Both the position numbers and the translations under genes were made by a program. Source: Dromiciops gliroides (taxonomy: Eukaryota > Chordata > Mammalia > Microbiotheria > Microbiotheriidae). Taken from it: a stretch of 64,000 bases of DNA. This document shows, piece after piece, positions 35,381 to 47,236 of this stretch (positions are counted from its first letter, which is position 1; each line of letters opens with the position of its first letter). The notes beneath the pieces were generated by a model, which made no database searches, was not told the origin of the DNA, and was given only the letters and a program-made list of their open reading frames with translations. The stretch covers positions 51,284,143 to 51,348,142 of the forward strand of contig NC_057867.1 of the NCBI RefSeq assembly GCF_019393635.1, in the 5' to 3' direction.

Positions 35381-35390
35381 TTTATATATA
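35381..35390 (-). promoter_or_regulatory. TATA box of the nested antisense gene
   Basis: On the minus strand the sequence reads TATATATAAATGG, starting 53 nt before the ATG. This implies a start site near 35355-35360 and a 5' UTR of about 20 nt. Further upstream on the same strand are TGATGACA (35426-35433) and TGAGTCA (35441-35447), both bZIP-type sites. The intron's own splice acceptor is at 35509, so the promoter fits entirely within the intron. Confidence 0.55.
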
Positions 35391-35509
35391 CTTTCCCATG
35401 CCATACATCATAATCCCATCCCCTGTGTCATCACAGAAAATGACTCATTGAGGCAACTAAGCCATGAAGTCAGCATTTTAATTCAAGTATTGATTTGATA
35501 TCATTTCAG

Positions 35510-35683
35510 ATGGGAACAGCAGATCTGGGCTAAATTGTGAGCACAAGCAGGATGGGACACAAAAGAACTGTGAGAATGTATTGGTAACACAAACCCAAGA
35601 GTGCACCAAGGCATGGAATCCACCTCTGTCCACTTTCAGGGGCTTCGAACGGAGGCATGATTTGGTGATGACCTTCGAAAATG
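35510..35683 (+). CDS. ADGRG4: ADGRG4 exon k: cytoplasmic tail
   Basis: It encodes DGNSRSGLNCEHKQDG then a polar stretch ending FERRHDLVMTFEN. The position and polar nature match the intracellular tail exon after helix 8. The acceptor is TATCATTTCAG and the donor is GTGAGA. It enters in phase 1 and leaves in phase 1, so a further coding exon is needed. Reading on past the donor gives a stop in 11 codons (the TAG at 35714-35716), so the donor could also be skipped to make a short tail. Confidence 0.85.
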
Positions 35684-36087
35684 GTGAGAAGCATTCCATG
35701 CTGATGTGTGGCTAGGGGGTTGGTGGGGAGGGAAGGATGGAAGGGCTCTCTGATGTTTTCTCCTCAAAGTTAGCATTCATCGAGCAGTGGACAGCATTGA
35801 ATTGGGAGTCTGAGAACCTCATTTGGAACCCCAGCCTGAGTGACCCTGGACAAGTCCCTGTTGTCTGGGCCTCAGGCTCCCCATCTGAAACTTGAGGGGG
35901 TTGGATTGGAATCATTAGGTGGTTTCTAAGGCTCATTCTAGGTCTAGATCTATGATCCTATTAGCCTCTGAGATTCCTTCTAGCAGGAAATCTGGAGATT
36001 TTATGGTGGTCCATGTGGATTTAGGCACGGATATAGTATGTAACCTTGGCATAATTACATCTAGCAAAACCAGGATGGATGAGTGAG

Positions 36088-37219
36088 CTCAACTGATTAA
36101 CACACATGTCCTAATAAGGTCATAGCTCAACTAACACACATGTCCTAATCAGGTCATAGCTCAACTAACACACATGTCCTAATAAGGTCATAGCTCAACT
36201 GATTAACACACATGTCCTAATAAGGTCATAGCTCAACTAACACACATGTCCTAATAAGGTCATAGCTCAACTGATTAACACACATGTCCTAATAATGTCA
36301 TAGCTCAACTAACACACATGTCCTAATCAGGTCATAGCTCAACTAACACACATGTCCTAATAAGGTCATAGCTCAACTGATTAACACACATGTCCTAATA
36401 AGGTCATAGCTCAACTAACACACATGTCCTAATCAGGTCATAGCTCAACTGATTAACACACATGTCCTAATAAGGTCATAGCTCAACTAACACACATGTC
36501 CTAATCAGGTCATAGCTCAACTAACACACATGTCCTAATAAGGTCATAGCTCAACTAACACACATGTCCTAATAAGGTCATAGCTCAACTGATTAACACA
36601 CATGTCTTAATAAGGTCATAGCTCAATTAACACACATGTCTTAATAAGGTCATAGCTCAATTAACACATATGTCCTAATCAGGTCATAGCTCAACTAACA
36701 CACATGTCCTAATAAGGTCATAGCTCAACTAACACACATGTCCTAATCAGGTCATAGCTCAACTGATTAACACACATGTCCTAATAAGGTCATAGCTCAA
36801 CTAACACACATGTCCTAATCAGGTCATAGCTCAACTGATTAACACACATGTCCTAATAAGGTCATAGCTCAACTAACACACATGTCCTAATCAGGTCATA
36901 GCTCAACTAACACACATGTCCTAATAAGGTCATAGCTCAACTAACACACATGTCCTAATAAGGTCATAGCTCAACTGATTAACACACATGTCTTAATAAG
37001 GTCATAGCTCAATTAACACACATGTCTTAATAAGGTCATAGCTCAATTAACACATATGTCCTAATCAGGTCATAGCTCAACTAACACACATGTCCTAATA
37101 AGGTCATAGCTCAACTAACACACATGTCCTAATCAGGTCATAGCTCAACTGATTAACACACATGTCCTAATAAGGTCATAGCTCAACTGATTAACACACA
37201 TGTCCTAATAAGGTCATAG
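36088..37219. repeat. Minisatellite, 32 units of 34 or 38 bp, with higher-order structure
   Basis: The 34-bp unit reads CTCAACTAACACACATGTCC then TAATAAGGTCATAG. The 38-bp form has an extra GATT after CTCAACT. I count 32 units, 11 of them 38 bp, which gives 1,132 bp, exactly the observed length. Positions 3' of CTAAT alternate AA and CA. Units 9-19 are identical in type and order to units 20-30, so an 11-unit, 386-bp block is tandemly duplicated (36372 and 36758 are the block starts). Private variants (CTTAATAAGG, CTCAATT, ACATATG) recur only at the same place in each block. Confidence 0.97.
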
Positions 37220-38439
37220 ACACAGGGTATTTTTCCTTATAAGGAAAGCTATCTGAACACTGAGGCTAAAGGGATTGTTAAAGTACCTCATAATAATATG
37301 ATGTCACTTTCTGGTTTGCAAAATGGTTTCTTCCCCGCAATGAAGCAAAGTAGAAAAACGAAAAGGAGTCAAAGAACTCAAAGGTTTGAGTCTTGGCTTG
37401 GCCAATGATTTTGCTCTCCTGTTGCATCAGATGAGGAAAGCTGTTCAGAATATTTAACAGAGAGATTGGCATCGGCACCATGTGGTGATGTACCATCAGA
37501 TTTTATGATGGTATTAGAAATAGTATGGAGCTGGGTCAAAAGAATGGGGTTCTAGCCAACCATTCTAGGTCTCAGTTTCCTCACCTATAAAATGAGAGTG
37601 TTTGACCAGATGATTGGGAAATTGCCCTCCTGCTCTGATGTTCTATGCTTTTTAGAATGTTTTATGGATGAATCAGCTTCCCCAGCCCAGTCATTCCCTG
37701 ATATACCTTGTCTGCCCTCACAGAATCCTCCCTTATAATGAAGGAAAACAATTCAACTAAAACAAGTAACAAAGTGATAACATCTGACATTCTGTGAACC
37801 ATTCTGCCCCTGGGGAAGTCCCGGGGGGACCCCTCAACAGAGTGTGTGTGCACCATCATTTGGGGGACCAAGATTAGTTGCTACAATGACTATCATAGAC
37901 TTAAAGCCAAAAAAGACGTTTGAGATCACCCAGGACAAATGTTTTCCTTTACAGTGGCATAAGCATGGGTCCAAGCTCCACATTCTGACACTGTTTCAAG
38001 GCCCCTCTCTGGTCTCATTTCTGACCTTCTGTATTCTGTATTCTAAGGCCTTTTCTGTATCATACATTTTGTATTATTTCCTGGTCTAAGCTGTTAAGCT
38101 CAGTTTATTTGTGCCTCTGAACTAGTGAGGTCCCAGTCAAGGTGATGGAGCCTTATAAGAGAAAGCTGGTGGAACAAAAACTCTTTCCCCAACAACAAAC
38201 AGCCTTATTCCAGGAAGGGTGGTGGGCAGATCTGTGCTGTGTGATCATAATGGGGTCCAGGTGAGATGAGACCTTGATGGTGTTAGACCAAAAAAAAAAA
38301 AAACCAACCCAAGGGGTGGGTGGGGAGGGGATAAAGGGAGTTGGGATGAGGAGGGCCAGAGCACCATTTTTATCATCCTTTTCCTTTCTTCCATTTACTC
38401 TCCAGAAGTCTGTTGTGACATTTCTTCATCACCAAAGCA

Positions 38440-38660
38440 CTGTGGAGAACAGGACTTGGCATCAGGAAGATCTGGATTTGAATCCTGCCTCAGAATTTAC
38501 TAGCTGTGTGACCCTGGGCCAGTCACTTGGGCCACTCAGAGACACCATTTCTGTTTTTGGTTTTTGTCTCTATAACGGAGGCAATAATAGTACCAACCTC
38601 CCAGGGTCATTGTAAGGATTGAAATAGATGTATGTAAAGCGCTTCATAAGCATGAGAAAT
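38440..38660 (+). mobile_element. SINE/MIR-like element
   Basis: It runs from ACTTGGCATCAGGAAGATCT through CTAGCTGTGTGACCCTGGGC to the tail CGCTTCATAAGCATGAGAAA. It gives a spurious exon-like frame behind a CTCTCCAG acceptor. Confidence 0.75.
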
Positions 38661-39813
38661 GTTATTGTTGGTTTTTTCCCATTAAAGAGCATAAATATGC
38701 ATACATTAACCAGTTGACTGGAAGCATCATTGATTTTCTTAGGATCATCATGTCTTTGAGCCAGAATGGACCTTAGAGTTCCTCTGGTTGGCCCAATCAC
38801 ATTTCGGGGTTTGGGTTTGGTGGCAAGTATTGGAAAATGGGAAACCCAGCAAGTTTGGGAGTGTTCATTTCAGTTCTTCCTATAGCTTCTCCCAACCTGG
38901 GTCAGTCACCTACCCTCCCAGTAATCGATTTCTTCCTCTGTGATCTGGGAACCATGTCACTAACCTGATGGCACTATTAAACTCACGGAAATAGGATTGC
39001 CAAGGAGAAAGGTGTTCTCTTCACACCCCACAGGCTCCATTATGCCTGAGAAAATAAGTGAGACCATCCAAAGCGAGAGGCTAAGATTCTAGGCAGCAAT
39101 ACTGAAGGAAGACATGTTTATTTCTACATCTTTGCAGCTTTCCAAGGTCTATGGAGGTTTGCTTATGAGAATACTCTTTCCACTAGTCCTTTTATCTGAT
39201 GCAAGTTAGTGTCTCTACTGCCTGCTTATCCACAAGGCAATTAGCATATTTGTACTCGTGAGCTAAGTCTCAGCAATGTCATTGGAATAGCAGGAGTTCC
39301 GGTTTAATATATATTCAAGACTTAGTTAAGAAAGCCTGGCCTCCTCCAGTCCAGGTTTAGCCTCTGGGCTAAACCACTCTAATTTGGGACAAGTCATTTC
39401 CCTTCTGGACCTCAGTTTCTCCATTTAATAAAATGAAAAAAATTGGACTATTGGTCAATAAACTGGCATTTATTAAGTGCCTACTATGCACCAGGTGCTG
39501 TCATAAGTGTTGAGGATACAAAGACAAAAGTGAAAATGTTCCTGCTCTCAAACAACTTATATTATCGATGGCAATAGCATGTATACATGAAAGTAAATAC
39601 CAAGTAATAATACTGGGGGTGAGGAGAGCACCATTGAAAGCAGAAGAATAGAAAAATATTTATGTAGAAGGTGGCCCTTAAAACGAATCCTGAAGGATGT
39701 TCTGTATTCTAAGAAACGTAATAAGAGAAAGAGGAGAGAGTATATTCCAGGCACAGGGAATAGCCGTGACAAAAATGTGAAGGCAGGCCATGGGATGGCA
39801 TATACCAGGAGCA

Positions 39814-39899
39814 CCAAGTAGGCTGTATTACCAAGTAAACCATATTGCCAAGTAAGACCGTATTGCCAAGTAGGCCACATTACCAAGTAGCCCAAACTG
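39814..39899. repeat. Short tandem repeat, 17-bp unit, five copies
   Basis: Units begin at 39814, 39831, 39848 (18 bp), 39866 and 39883. Each starts CCAAGTA and most end in TATTA or TATTG. It lies within an old interspersed repeat. Confidence 0.9.
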
Positions 39900-40124
39900 T
39901 CAAAAATTGCAAAGTCTATAACAACTGCACTTAAGTGCCCAAAGCAAGGGGAAATAGCAAGGGGGCCTAGAAGTCTTAATACAAGGAAGCAAATGGCCTC
40001 AGGTGGGATGAAACTCAGGGCAGGAATATGGCTTATTTGAAAGAAACAAGTGAGGCAAAGGAGAGTGGGGTAGCATTGCATATTATGAAGGTATACTCAT
40101 GTGAGGGAGCTTAGACACAGAAAT

Positions 40125-41930
40125 GAGGCCTTTATCAGAAACACTGGCTACAAAAAATTGTTTCCCAGCTTTCTGTTTTCCTTCTAATTTTGGCTGCATT
40201 GCTTCTGTTTGTACAAACCCTTTTTAATTTAATGTAATCAAAATGATCCATTTTGCATTTCATAATATTTTCTATCTCTTGTTTGGTCATAAATTCTTCT
40301 TCTCTCCATAGATCTGACAGGTAAACTATTCCTTACTCTCCTAATTTACCCTTTATTACCCTTTATGTCTAACACATGTACCAATTTTTTTGGGTTTTCT
40401 TTTTTTTCCCCTACAAATATTTTATTATTTTCCAGTTACATTTAGAGGTAATTTTCAACATTTGTTTTTATAAGATTTCTAGTTTCAAATTTTTCTCCAT
40501 CCCTCCTCTCCCTCCTCCCTCTCCAAGACAGCAAATAATCTGTTATATATGTACAATCACATTTAACATATTTCTGCATTAGTCATGTTATGAGAGAAAA
40601 ATCAGAGCAAAAAGGAAAAACCTCAAAAAAGAAAAACAACAACAACAAAACAATAGAAATAGTATGGTTTGCTCTGCTTCCAGATTCAACAATTCTTTTT
40701 TTCTGGATTTGGAGAGAATTTTCCATCATGAGTCCTTTGGAACTATCTCGGACCATTGTATTGCTGAGAAGAATAAAGTCTATCACAGTTGCTCAACACA
40801 CAATGTTGTTAATACTGTGTACAATGTTCTCCTGGTTCTGCTCATCTCACTCATCATCAGTTCATGCAAGTCCTTCCAGGTTTCTCTGAAATCCACCTGC
40901 TCATCATTTCTTACAGCACAATAGTATTCCATTACATTCATATACCACAACTTGTTCAACAATTCCCCAATTGATGGTCATCCCCTCAATTTCTAATTCC
41001 TTGCCACCAAAAAAAGAGCAGATACAAATATTTTTGCACATGTGGGTCCTTTCCCCTTTTTTATGATCTCTTTGGGAAAAAGTCCTAATAGTGGTATTTC
41101 TGGGTCAAAGGGTATGCACACCTTTATAGCCCTTTGGGCATAGTTCCAAACTATTCTCCAGAATGGTTAGATCAGTTCATAGCTCCAGCAACAATGCATT
41201 AGTGTTCCAATTTTTCCACAACTTCTCCAACATTTATTATTTTCCTTTTTTGTCATATTAGCCAATCTGATAGGTATGAGGTGGTACCTCAGAGTTGTTT
41301 TAATTTGCATCTCCCTAATCAATAGTGATTTAGAGCATTTTTTCATATGGCAATAGATAGCTTTGATTTCTTCATCAGAAAACTGCCTGTTCATATCCTT
41401 TGACCATTTCTCAATTGGGGAATGACTTGAATTCTTATAAATTTGATTTAGTTCCCTATATATTTTAGAAATGAGGCCTTTATCAAAAGTACTGACTATA
41501 AAAATTTTTTTCCCAGTTTTATGTCTCCCTTCTAATTTTGGATGCATTACTTCTGTTTGTACAAAAATGTTTTACTTTAATGTAATCAAAATCATCCATT
41601 TTGCATTTCATACTATTCTGTATCTCTTGTTTGGTCATAAACTGTTCTCCTTTCCAAAGATCTGAAAGGTAGACTATTCCTTCCTCTCCTAATTTATCTA
41701 TGGTATCACCTCTTATGTCTAAATCATGTACCCATTTTGACCTTATTTTGGTATATGATCTAAGATGTTGGTCTATGCCTAGTTTCTGCCATACTATCTT
41801 CCAGTTTTCCCAGCAGTTTTTGTCAAATAGTGAGTTCCTATCCCAGAAGATGGAGTCTTTGGGCTTATCAAACAGTAGATTTCTATAGTCATTTAATACT
41901 ATGTCTCCTGTGCCTAACCTATTCTGTTGA
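40125..41930 (-). mobile_element. Two L1 ORF2 3' fragments, minus strand
   Basis: Positions about 40125-40385 and 41470-41740 are two copies of the same ORF2 interval (both contain TGAGGCCTTTATCA and CATTTTGCATTTCATA), so two insertions lie side by side. In the second, 41167-41547 keeps an open frame with [20 protein letters not shown] and [20 protein letters not shown], the C-terminal part of the reverse-transcriptase protein. The 3' UTR follows down to about 40390. Confidence 0.85.
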
Positions 41931-42229
41931 TGAGTCTAGGCATGGAGAGGCAGGAAGACACAGTAGAGAGCATTTTGGGTGAAGATCAGCAGAGGGAGAA
42001 AAAAATCAATTTTTGTTGTCAACATACTTGGACAGAAAAAGAAAATAGATGTTCAGGAAACATCACAGACTTAACACAGAGGCCCAATGTGGTAGTAATG
42101 GGAGACTTCAGTTAGCCAGACATCTGGGGGAGCTCTCTGTCTGCCAAAAACAGAATATTAAGGCCTCCAATTTCTAGTCATAGCAGAAATAAAGCATGAG
42201 ATAATAGCAGAAGGTGATGAAGGGTGATG

Positions 42230-42600
42230 AACCCATATGAGAATTGCTTGAAGAAACTAAGAATGTTTAGCCTGGATAAGAGAAGATTCAGGCTGGGCAG
42301 TATGGCTATGTTTTTGAAGGGCTGTCACAAGGAAGGAGTAGACTCTTTCTATTTGGCCCCAGAGAGCAGAACAAGGAGCAATGGGGAGTAGGGAGGGGAA
42401 TTACAGGAAGGCAAATTTAGGCTGGAAGTCAGGAAAAACTTCCTAACAGTAACAACTGTCCCAAAGTAAAATGGGCTGCTTTAAGAGGTGATGAGTTCCA
42501 CCTCCTTGGGGAATCTCCAAGTAGAGGTTGGACAACCACTTGTTGGGTGTGCTATAGTGGGGGATTCCTGTTGGGGTCCCTTCCATCTATGACATTCAGT
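42230..42600 (+). mobile_element. CR1/L3-like LINE 3' end
   Basis: It contains GGCAAATTTAGGCTGGAAGT, GGAAAAACTTCCTAACAGT, AAAATGGGCTGCTTTAAGAG and GTAGAGGTTGGACAACCACT. The arrangement parallels the 3' end of CR1-type LINEs. A related remnant is at about 27480-28110. Confidence 0.6.
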
Positions 42601-44114
42601 GCCTATCTCTAGTTTTGTGACCTGGGGCCCTTACCCCTTTACCTCTCTGAGCCTTGGTTTTCTCATCTGTTAAATGGGTATAACAGCCTCTATCTCATAG
42701 GGTTGTTGTGAGGCTCAAATGAGATTAGGCTTTGTAAAGGTATAACATGGGAAAATGAATGCTCACACTACTCATTTCATAGAGATGTGGGATGCAACGG
42801 GCTTTGCAAGCTATAAAATGCCCCATAAATATTAGCTATTGTTTTTATTGTGACTGTTGCCATCAATACTTCAAGGATGAATTATATTACAAGATTCTTC
42901 TTCTTGTTGTTCTTTGTCCTTTGTTCTCAAAGAGATTTAATCAAGGACTTAGAGAGTAAGGGTCATTATGGTATAAGAGGCCAGAGAAGTGGTCCTGGAG
43001 CCAAAGGCCCTTGCTTCACATTCCATGTCTGCCATTACTAATAGTGTGGCCCTGGGCAAGTCACTTAGTTACCCCAAGCTTCTGGCAACTCAAAGATTCA
43101 TCTGCTAAATTATAGATAGATTGCAATTTGCATCAGTGGAGGGAGTTTCCACAGCAATGAGATCACAGATCTTGGATGTATTTGATTGTTCTCAACTTCT
43201 TAGAAGAAAAAGTAAATGCCAGGTCTAATTGTCCCTGATGGAATAGGAATCTTGGCCAGTCACACCTAATGGTGAAGTAGGTGGCTGTGTAGTGTGATAT
43301 GAAAGGTACCACAAAGGTTCATGTGCCCTGAAAGGCCTCTTTCTCTCCCCACCCCCTGCCCAGACTTCAGCCTAAAATTCCCACCATCAGAATTATCATT
43401 TTGAATGAAAGTTCTGTGCCTCCAAAAGGCATCTGTTACAATGTGGGCATGGTAGGTGGGGGAACAGTAACTCATTAGCCCCATGGTACCCACGACCACC
43501 TTAGCGTGGATTAATTTCTCAGCTTAGAATCATAGGCTCATCAAACCTGAGGCTGAAGGGCTCTTGGAAGGGAGCTAATCTCACCCCACCCCCGACAAAT
43601 AGATTAATCAATCCCCTTTGAACAATTTCGACAAGGGACAGCTCCAGTGCCCATGCTAGGCAGCCCATTCCATTGATGGACGAGTCTAATCGTTAGGAAG
43701 TGTTTCCTTTGATTGAACTCCAATCTACTTCCTTCTAACTTCTGCTTATACGGAATAAGAAATCTGCTCCCCTTTCCACAGGGCAGCCCTTCCAATATGG
43801 TAAGACAGTGATCATGTCCCCCTTAAGTCTCTTCTTCTGCAGGCTAAACGTCCCCAGGTCCTTATATGAAGATGTGGTTTTGAATCCCTTCATCCTCCTG
43901 GTTATTAAGCATCTTCTGTGTGCAGGGCACTAGGGAAGGAAAGTTGAAAAATGAAAGTCTCTTTCCTCAAGGAGACCTTACTTTCTATTTCCACAACTAT
44001 CACTTTAATAAACTTGTTAACATTGAAATTCTTTTGGAGTTGTGCATGGATGCATACACCCTTCTCCTCATATACTTTACATTTTCATTTTCTTTTGTTT
44101 TCTTTTTTCTTTTT

Positions 44115-44252
44115 TGTGGGGCAATGAGGGTTAAGTGACTTACCCAGGGTCACACAGCTAGTAAGTGTCAAGTGTCTGAGGCTGGATTTGAGCTCAGGTC
44201 CTCCTGGATCCAGGTCTGGTGCTTTACCCACTGTGCCACCTAGCTGCCCCCT
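44115..44252 (-). mobile_element. Marsupial SINE, short form
   Basis: A near-complete inverse copy from GTGGGGCAATGAGGGTTAAG to CCACCTAGCTGCCCCC. CTTTACATTTTCATTTTCT before it and CTTACATTCTATTT after it suggest a diverged target duplication. Confidence 0.85.
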
Positions 44253-45574
44253 TACATTCTATTTCACAAGGAGACGGAGGCAGGTAAGGAATGACAAGTA
44301 TACTGCTAAGTCTAATACATGGTAGGAAGCAATGAAGGGCAAAGGAGAGATACTGACAAGTGCTCTAGGAATATTTGAGGAGCGAGAACACTTTCAAGTG
44401 GAAAGGATCTGGAGAGGGCAGAGTGGGGATGGGAGGAAATGGCACCTGGACTACTCTACTGGACACACATCAGTTTGTCAGTCAACAAGTATTTATTAGG
44501 CACTATCTGTGCTAGGCACTGTGCTAAGTGGTAGGGATACAAAAATGGCAAAAACATGGCCCCTGCCCTTGAGGAGTTCACATTCTAGTGGGAGAGACAA
44601 CATTCAAGATAGGTACAGTGTAGATGAGAGGTAATCTCAAAGGGAAGGCAGTATCACTGGGGCAAGAGGCTGGGAACAGCCTCTTGCAGAAGGTGGGATC
44701 TGAGCTGAGTCTTGAACGAAGCCAGAGAAGCCAGAAGGCAGAGTCAGAGCAGAATCACCATGGTTTTTTTTTCAGACTGATCCACTGTGGCCAGCAGGTC
44801 TGGTAACTTAGTGAGGAGGTGATGGTAAGCACCAAGATGCTAATAACACAAATGAAGATTCTGGGCACTTGCTCCTTTCCCCAGCTTCTTATTGTGGGGA
44901 ATCTATTGATATAAAGAGTAAAGGAGCATGCAGGAAATATGGATGATAACACAGATCACCTTGCCTGTGAAACCTTACCCAGTGAACCACTCAGAAGGTT
45001 AATGGAAATTCCCAGATAGCGACCCATTGATGACTTAGTAGATGACAAGATATTAGATCTCAGAGGCTGTCTAGTCCAACTTCCTCATTTTAAAGTTGAA
45101 GAAACTGAGGCCCACAGAGGTTAAGTGACTGGCCTGAGGTCACATAGCGGGCAAGTAGCCAAGTCCGAGGCAGTTGTTTGAGGAACATAGAAGTTAGGTG
45201 ACCATCTCAGGGTCACAGAGTCACAAAAAGGAGGATCTGAACACAGATCTTTCTGGTTCCAAGGTCAGTGATCCATATCATGCTATGCTGCTTTAGAAAC
45301 CCTCATGGACACTGTCACGATTGATCATGGGATGATAGGGTTGTAGATTTAGAACCGGAAACTACATTAAAGGCAATTGGGTCCAACCCTTTCATCTTAT
45401 AGATGGGGAAACTGAGGCCCAGAGGGGTCATGTTATTTGCCCAAGGTTATCCAAGTAGTGAGTGACAGAGCCAGTGTTCAAACCCAGCTCTTCTGATGCC
45501 AAATCCCATGCTCTTTCCAGTGTACCACTGTCCATTGTTTCCAACATCATATTTCTTTTTTAGTAGAAAACCCA

Positions 45575-45666
45575 CTGGATTTGGAATCAGACCATTCCTA
45601 GCTTTGACATTAATCAAAGTTAAAATGTTTAACTGGCAGCTAGGAATGGTCTGATTCCAAGTCCAG
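45575..45666. repeat. Near-perfect 29-bp inverted repeat (hairpin)
   Basis: The left arm (45575-45603) and the right arm (45638-45666) are reverse complements at 28 of 29 positions. The shared core is TTGGAATCAGACCATTCCTA. The loop is 34 nt. Neither arm is flanked by a target duplication. The left arm resembles a common MIR-like phrase (CACTGGATTTGGAATCAGA), so it may be the original and the right arm an inverted copy. Confidence 0.95.
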
Positions 45667-46179
45667 AAAGAAGCACAGGGACAAGACTTGTCTGTCAGGA
45701 ACAAGCGTGTGTGGCCTGCAAAGCTGTTAACCTTCTCCCCTACACTTCAGCTGTGAAAATGCCTTTTATTTCCTCTCTTTTCTGTGATTGCTCTCCCCTA
45801 GCTGGAATGACTGACTATACAACGTGACACAGTACCAGGAATGAAAACAGTATTTTAAAGAACATTTGAGCATTTTGCTTGTGATCCCTCATGCTCATTA
45901 GCAAAGCACATTTCTTCCCCCAAATGACAAGAAAATTCAAAGAGCAGAGTTGGGAACATCATGAGAAACACAGCATGGTGTATACTGGAAAGGGCATAAG
46001 GCTTGGAGGCAGGAAAACTGGAACCTCAGGCCAACTAGCTATGTGACCTTAGGCAAGTCACTTCACTCATTTCTTTATCTGTAAAATGGGACTACTCACA
46101 TACTACCTCCCCCTTGGGCTGGTTGTAAGGAAGGGATAGGTAAGTTTGAAAGCCCTACAGAAATGAGAGCTGGTACTCT

Positions 46180-46540
46180 TTTTTTGATTTAATCAACATT
46201 CTTATTTATAGTTTTGGGAGGAGGTAAACAATCAGATATTGGTTATACATGTGCAATTATGTAAAACATTACTGTATTAGGAATTTTGTACAAGAAAACT
46301 TGATTAAAAGAAAAAAATGAAAGTGAAAAATAGCATGCTTCAGTCTGTGTTCCATCAATATTGGTTCTTTCTTTGGAGGTGGATAGTCTACTTCATCAAT
46401 AGTTCTTTGGGATTGTCTTGGATCGTTGCATTGTTGAGAATGGTCAAGTCATTCACAGTTCTTCATCCAACAATATTGCTGTTTCTGTGAACAATGTTCT
46501 CCTGGTTCTGCTCACTTCACTATACACCATCTGGTATTAT
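46180..46540 (-). mobile_element. L1 3' end, minus strand
   Basis: The plus-strand text AACATTCTTATTTATAGTTT, CAATGTTCTCCTGGTTCTGC and TGGATCGTTGCATTG matches the L1 3' UTR and ORF2 end seen at 40.4-41 kb. A similar but shorter piece lies at about 50360-50530. Confidence 0.75.
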
Positions 46541-47206
46541 TTTTTATCATGAAAACCACTGTTTAAGTGGATAAAATTCAACTCAGGCAAAAAAAAATTT
46601 GTTAAGCACAGAAGTAAATACAGGGTAATTCAGAGGAAGGAGAGAGCACAAGAGCTGGAGGAAGAAGGGGAGGATGAGGAAAGGCTTCATTCAGGGTAGC
46701 AGTGGTACCTGACAGGAGCCTTGAAGAACAGAGATGAGGAGGAAGTGCATTCCAGGCATGGGAGATGGCTTGTACAAATGGGCTGTGCCAGTAACTGTTT
46801 CAGTGGTTATGTTTATCTGCAATATCCGAGAACATCACTGAACCTCTACCTGCCTCAGTTTCCATATCTGTAAAATGGGGTTAATAATACCACAGGGTCG
46901 TTGTGAATATAAAATTCTAGATGGTGATGATGATGATTACTGGAGAAACCTGCATTCAGGTAAGCAGGTTAGTGAGGTAGAAAGAACACTAGGTCTTGAG
47001 TGAGAACAAAATACCCATCCTGCTGCTTTAATCTGTGTGTCAAACCCCTTTAGTAGGGAGTGGAATGGTGCCAGAGAGCTGTGGGCAAGAAGATGATTTC
47101 TTTTGGCTTTCTTTTTTTTTGTGAGGCAATGCCACCTAGGAGGCATGGTGAAGGCGATTTTTTTTCTCTTCAGGAGACAAGTAACCCAAGGATTAAGGAC
47201 GAAATG

Positions 47207-47236
47207 CACACACACACACACACACACACACACACC
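47207..47236. repeat. (CA)n microsatellite
   Basis: About fifteen CA pairs. Confidence 0.95.

Larger units (their letters stand above)
2108..35683 (+). other. ADGRG4: ADGRG4 (GPR112) locus, 3' part: eleven exons
   Basis: This is the span of a multi-exon adhesion GPCR whose upstream exons lie before the window. The eleven exons placed here total 1,595 nt and stay in one frame across every junction. The encoded protein runs from the GAIN domain through the GPS, seven helices and helix 8 into the C-terminal tail. I recognise it as ADGRG4 rather than its relative ADGRG2 from the TM2 stretch KILINLC, the TM3 stretch [12 protein letters not shown], the TM5 stretch VAYFCLIFL and the GFFIFVFHC start of the last membrane segment. 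ADGRG4 is an orphan receptor of group VIII with an unusually large extracellular part. Human ADGRG4 is X-linked, next to BRS3 and HTATSF1; neither neighbour is visible here. The last coding exon is not assigned. Confidence 0.9.

Noticed and set aside
36088-37219. CRISPR-like look of the regular repeat array
   Set aside because: Units are head-to-tail with no unique spacers, and the DNA is mammalian. It is a minisatellite.
38397-38505. Possible last ADGRG4 exon behind a CTCTCCAG acceptor, phase-compatible, ending at a TAG
   Set aside because: Most of the frame is translated SINE/MIR sequence, so the reading is coincidental.
39557-40081. 174-codon minus-strand ORF
   Set aside because: It covers an old interspersed repeat plus the 17-bp tandem repeat (giving repeated TWQYGL). 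No gene signals were seen.
41167-41547. 126-codon minus-strand ORF
   Set aside because: It is the C-terminal part of L1 ORF2, with stops on both sides. It is recorded as a mobile element, not a host gene.
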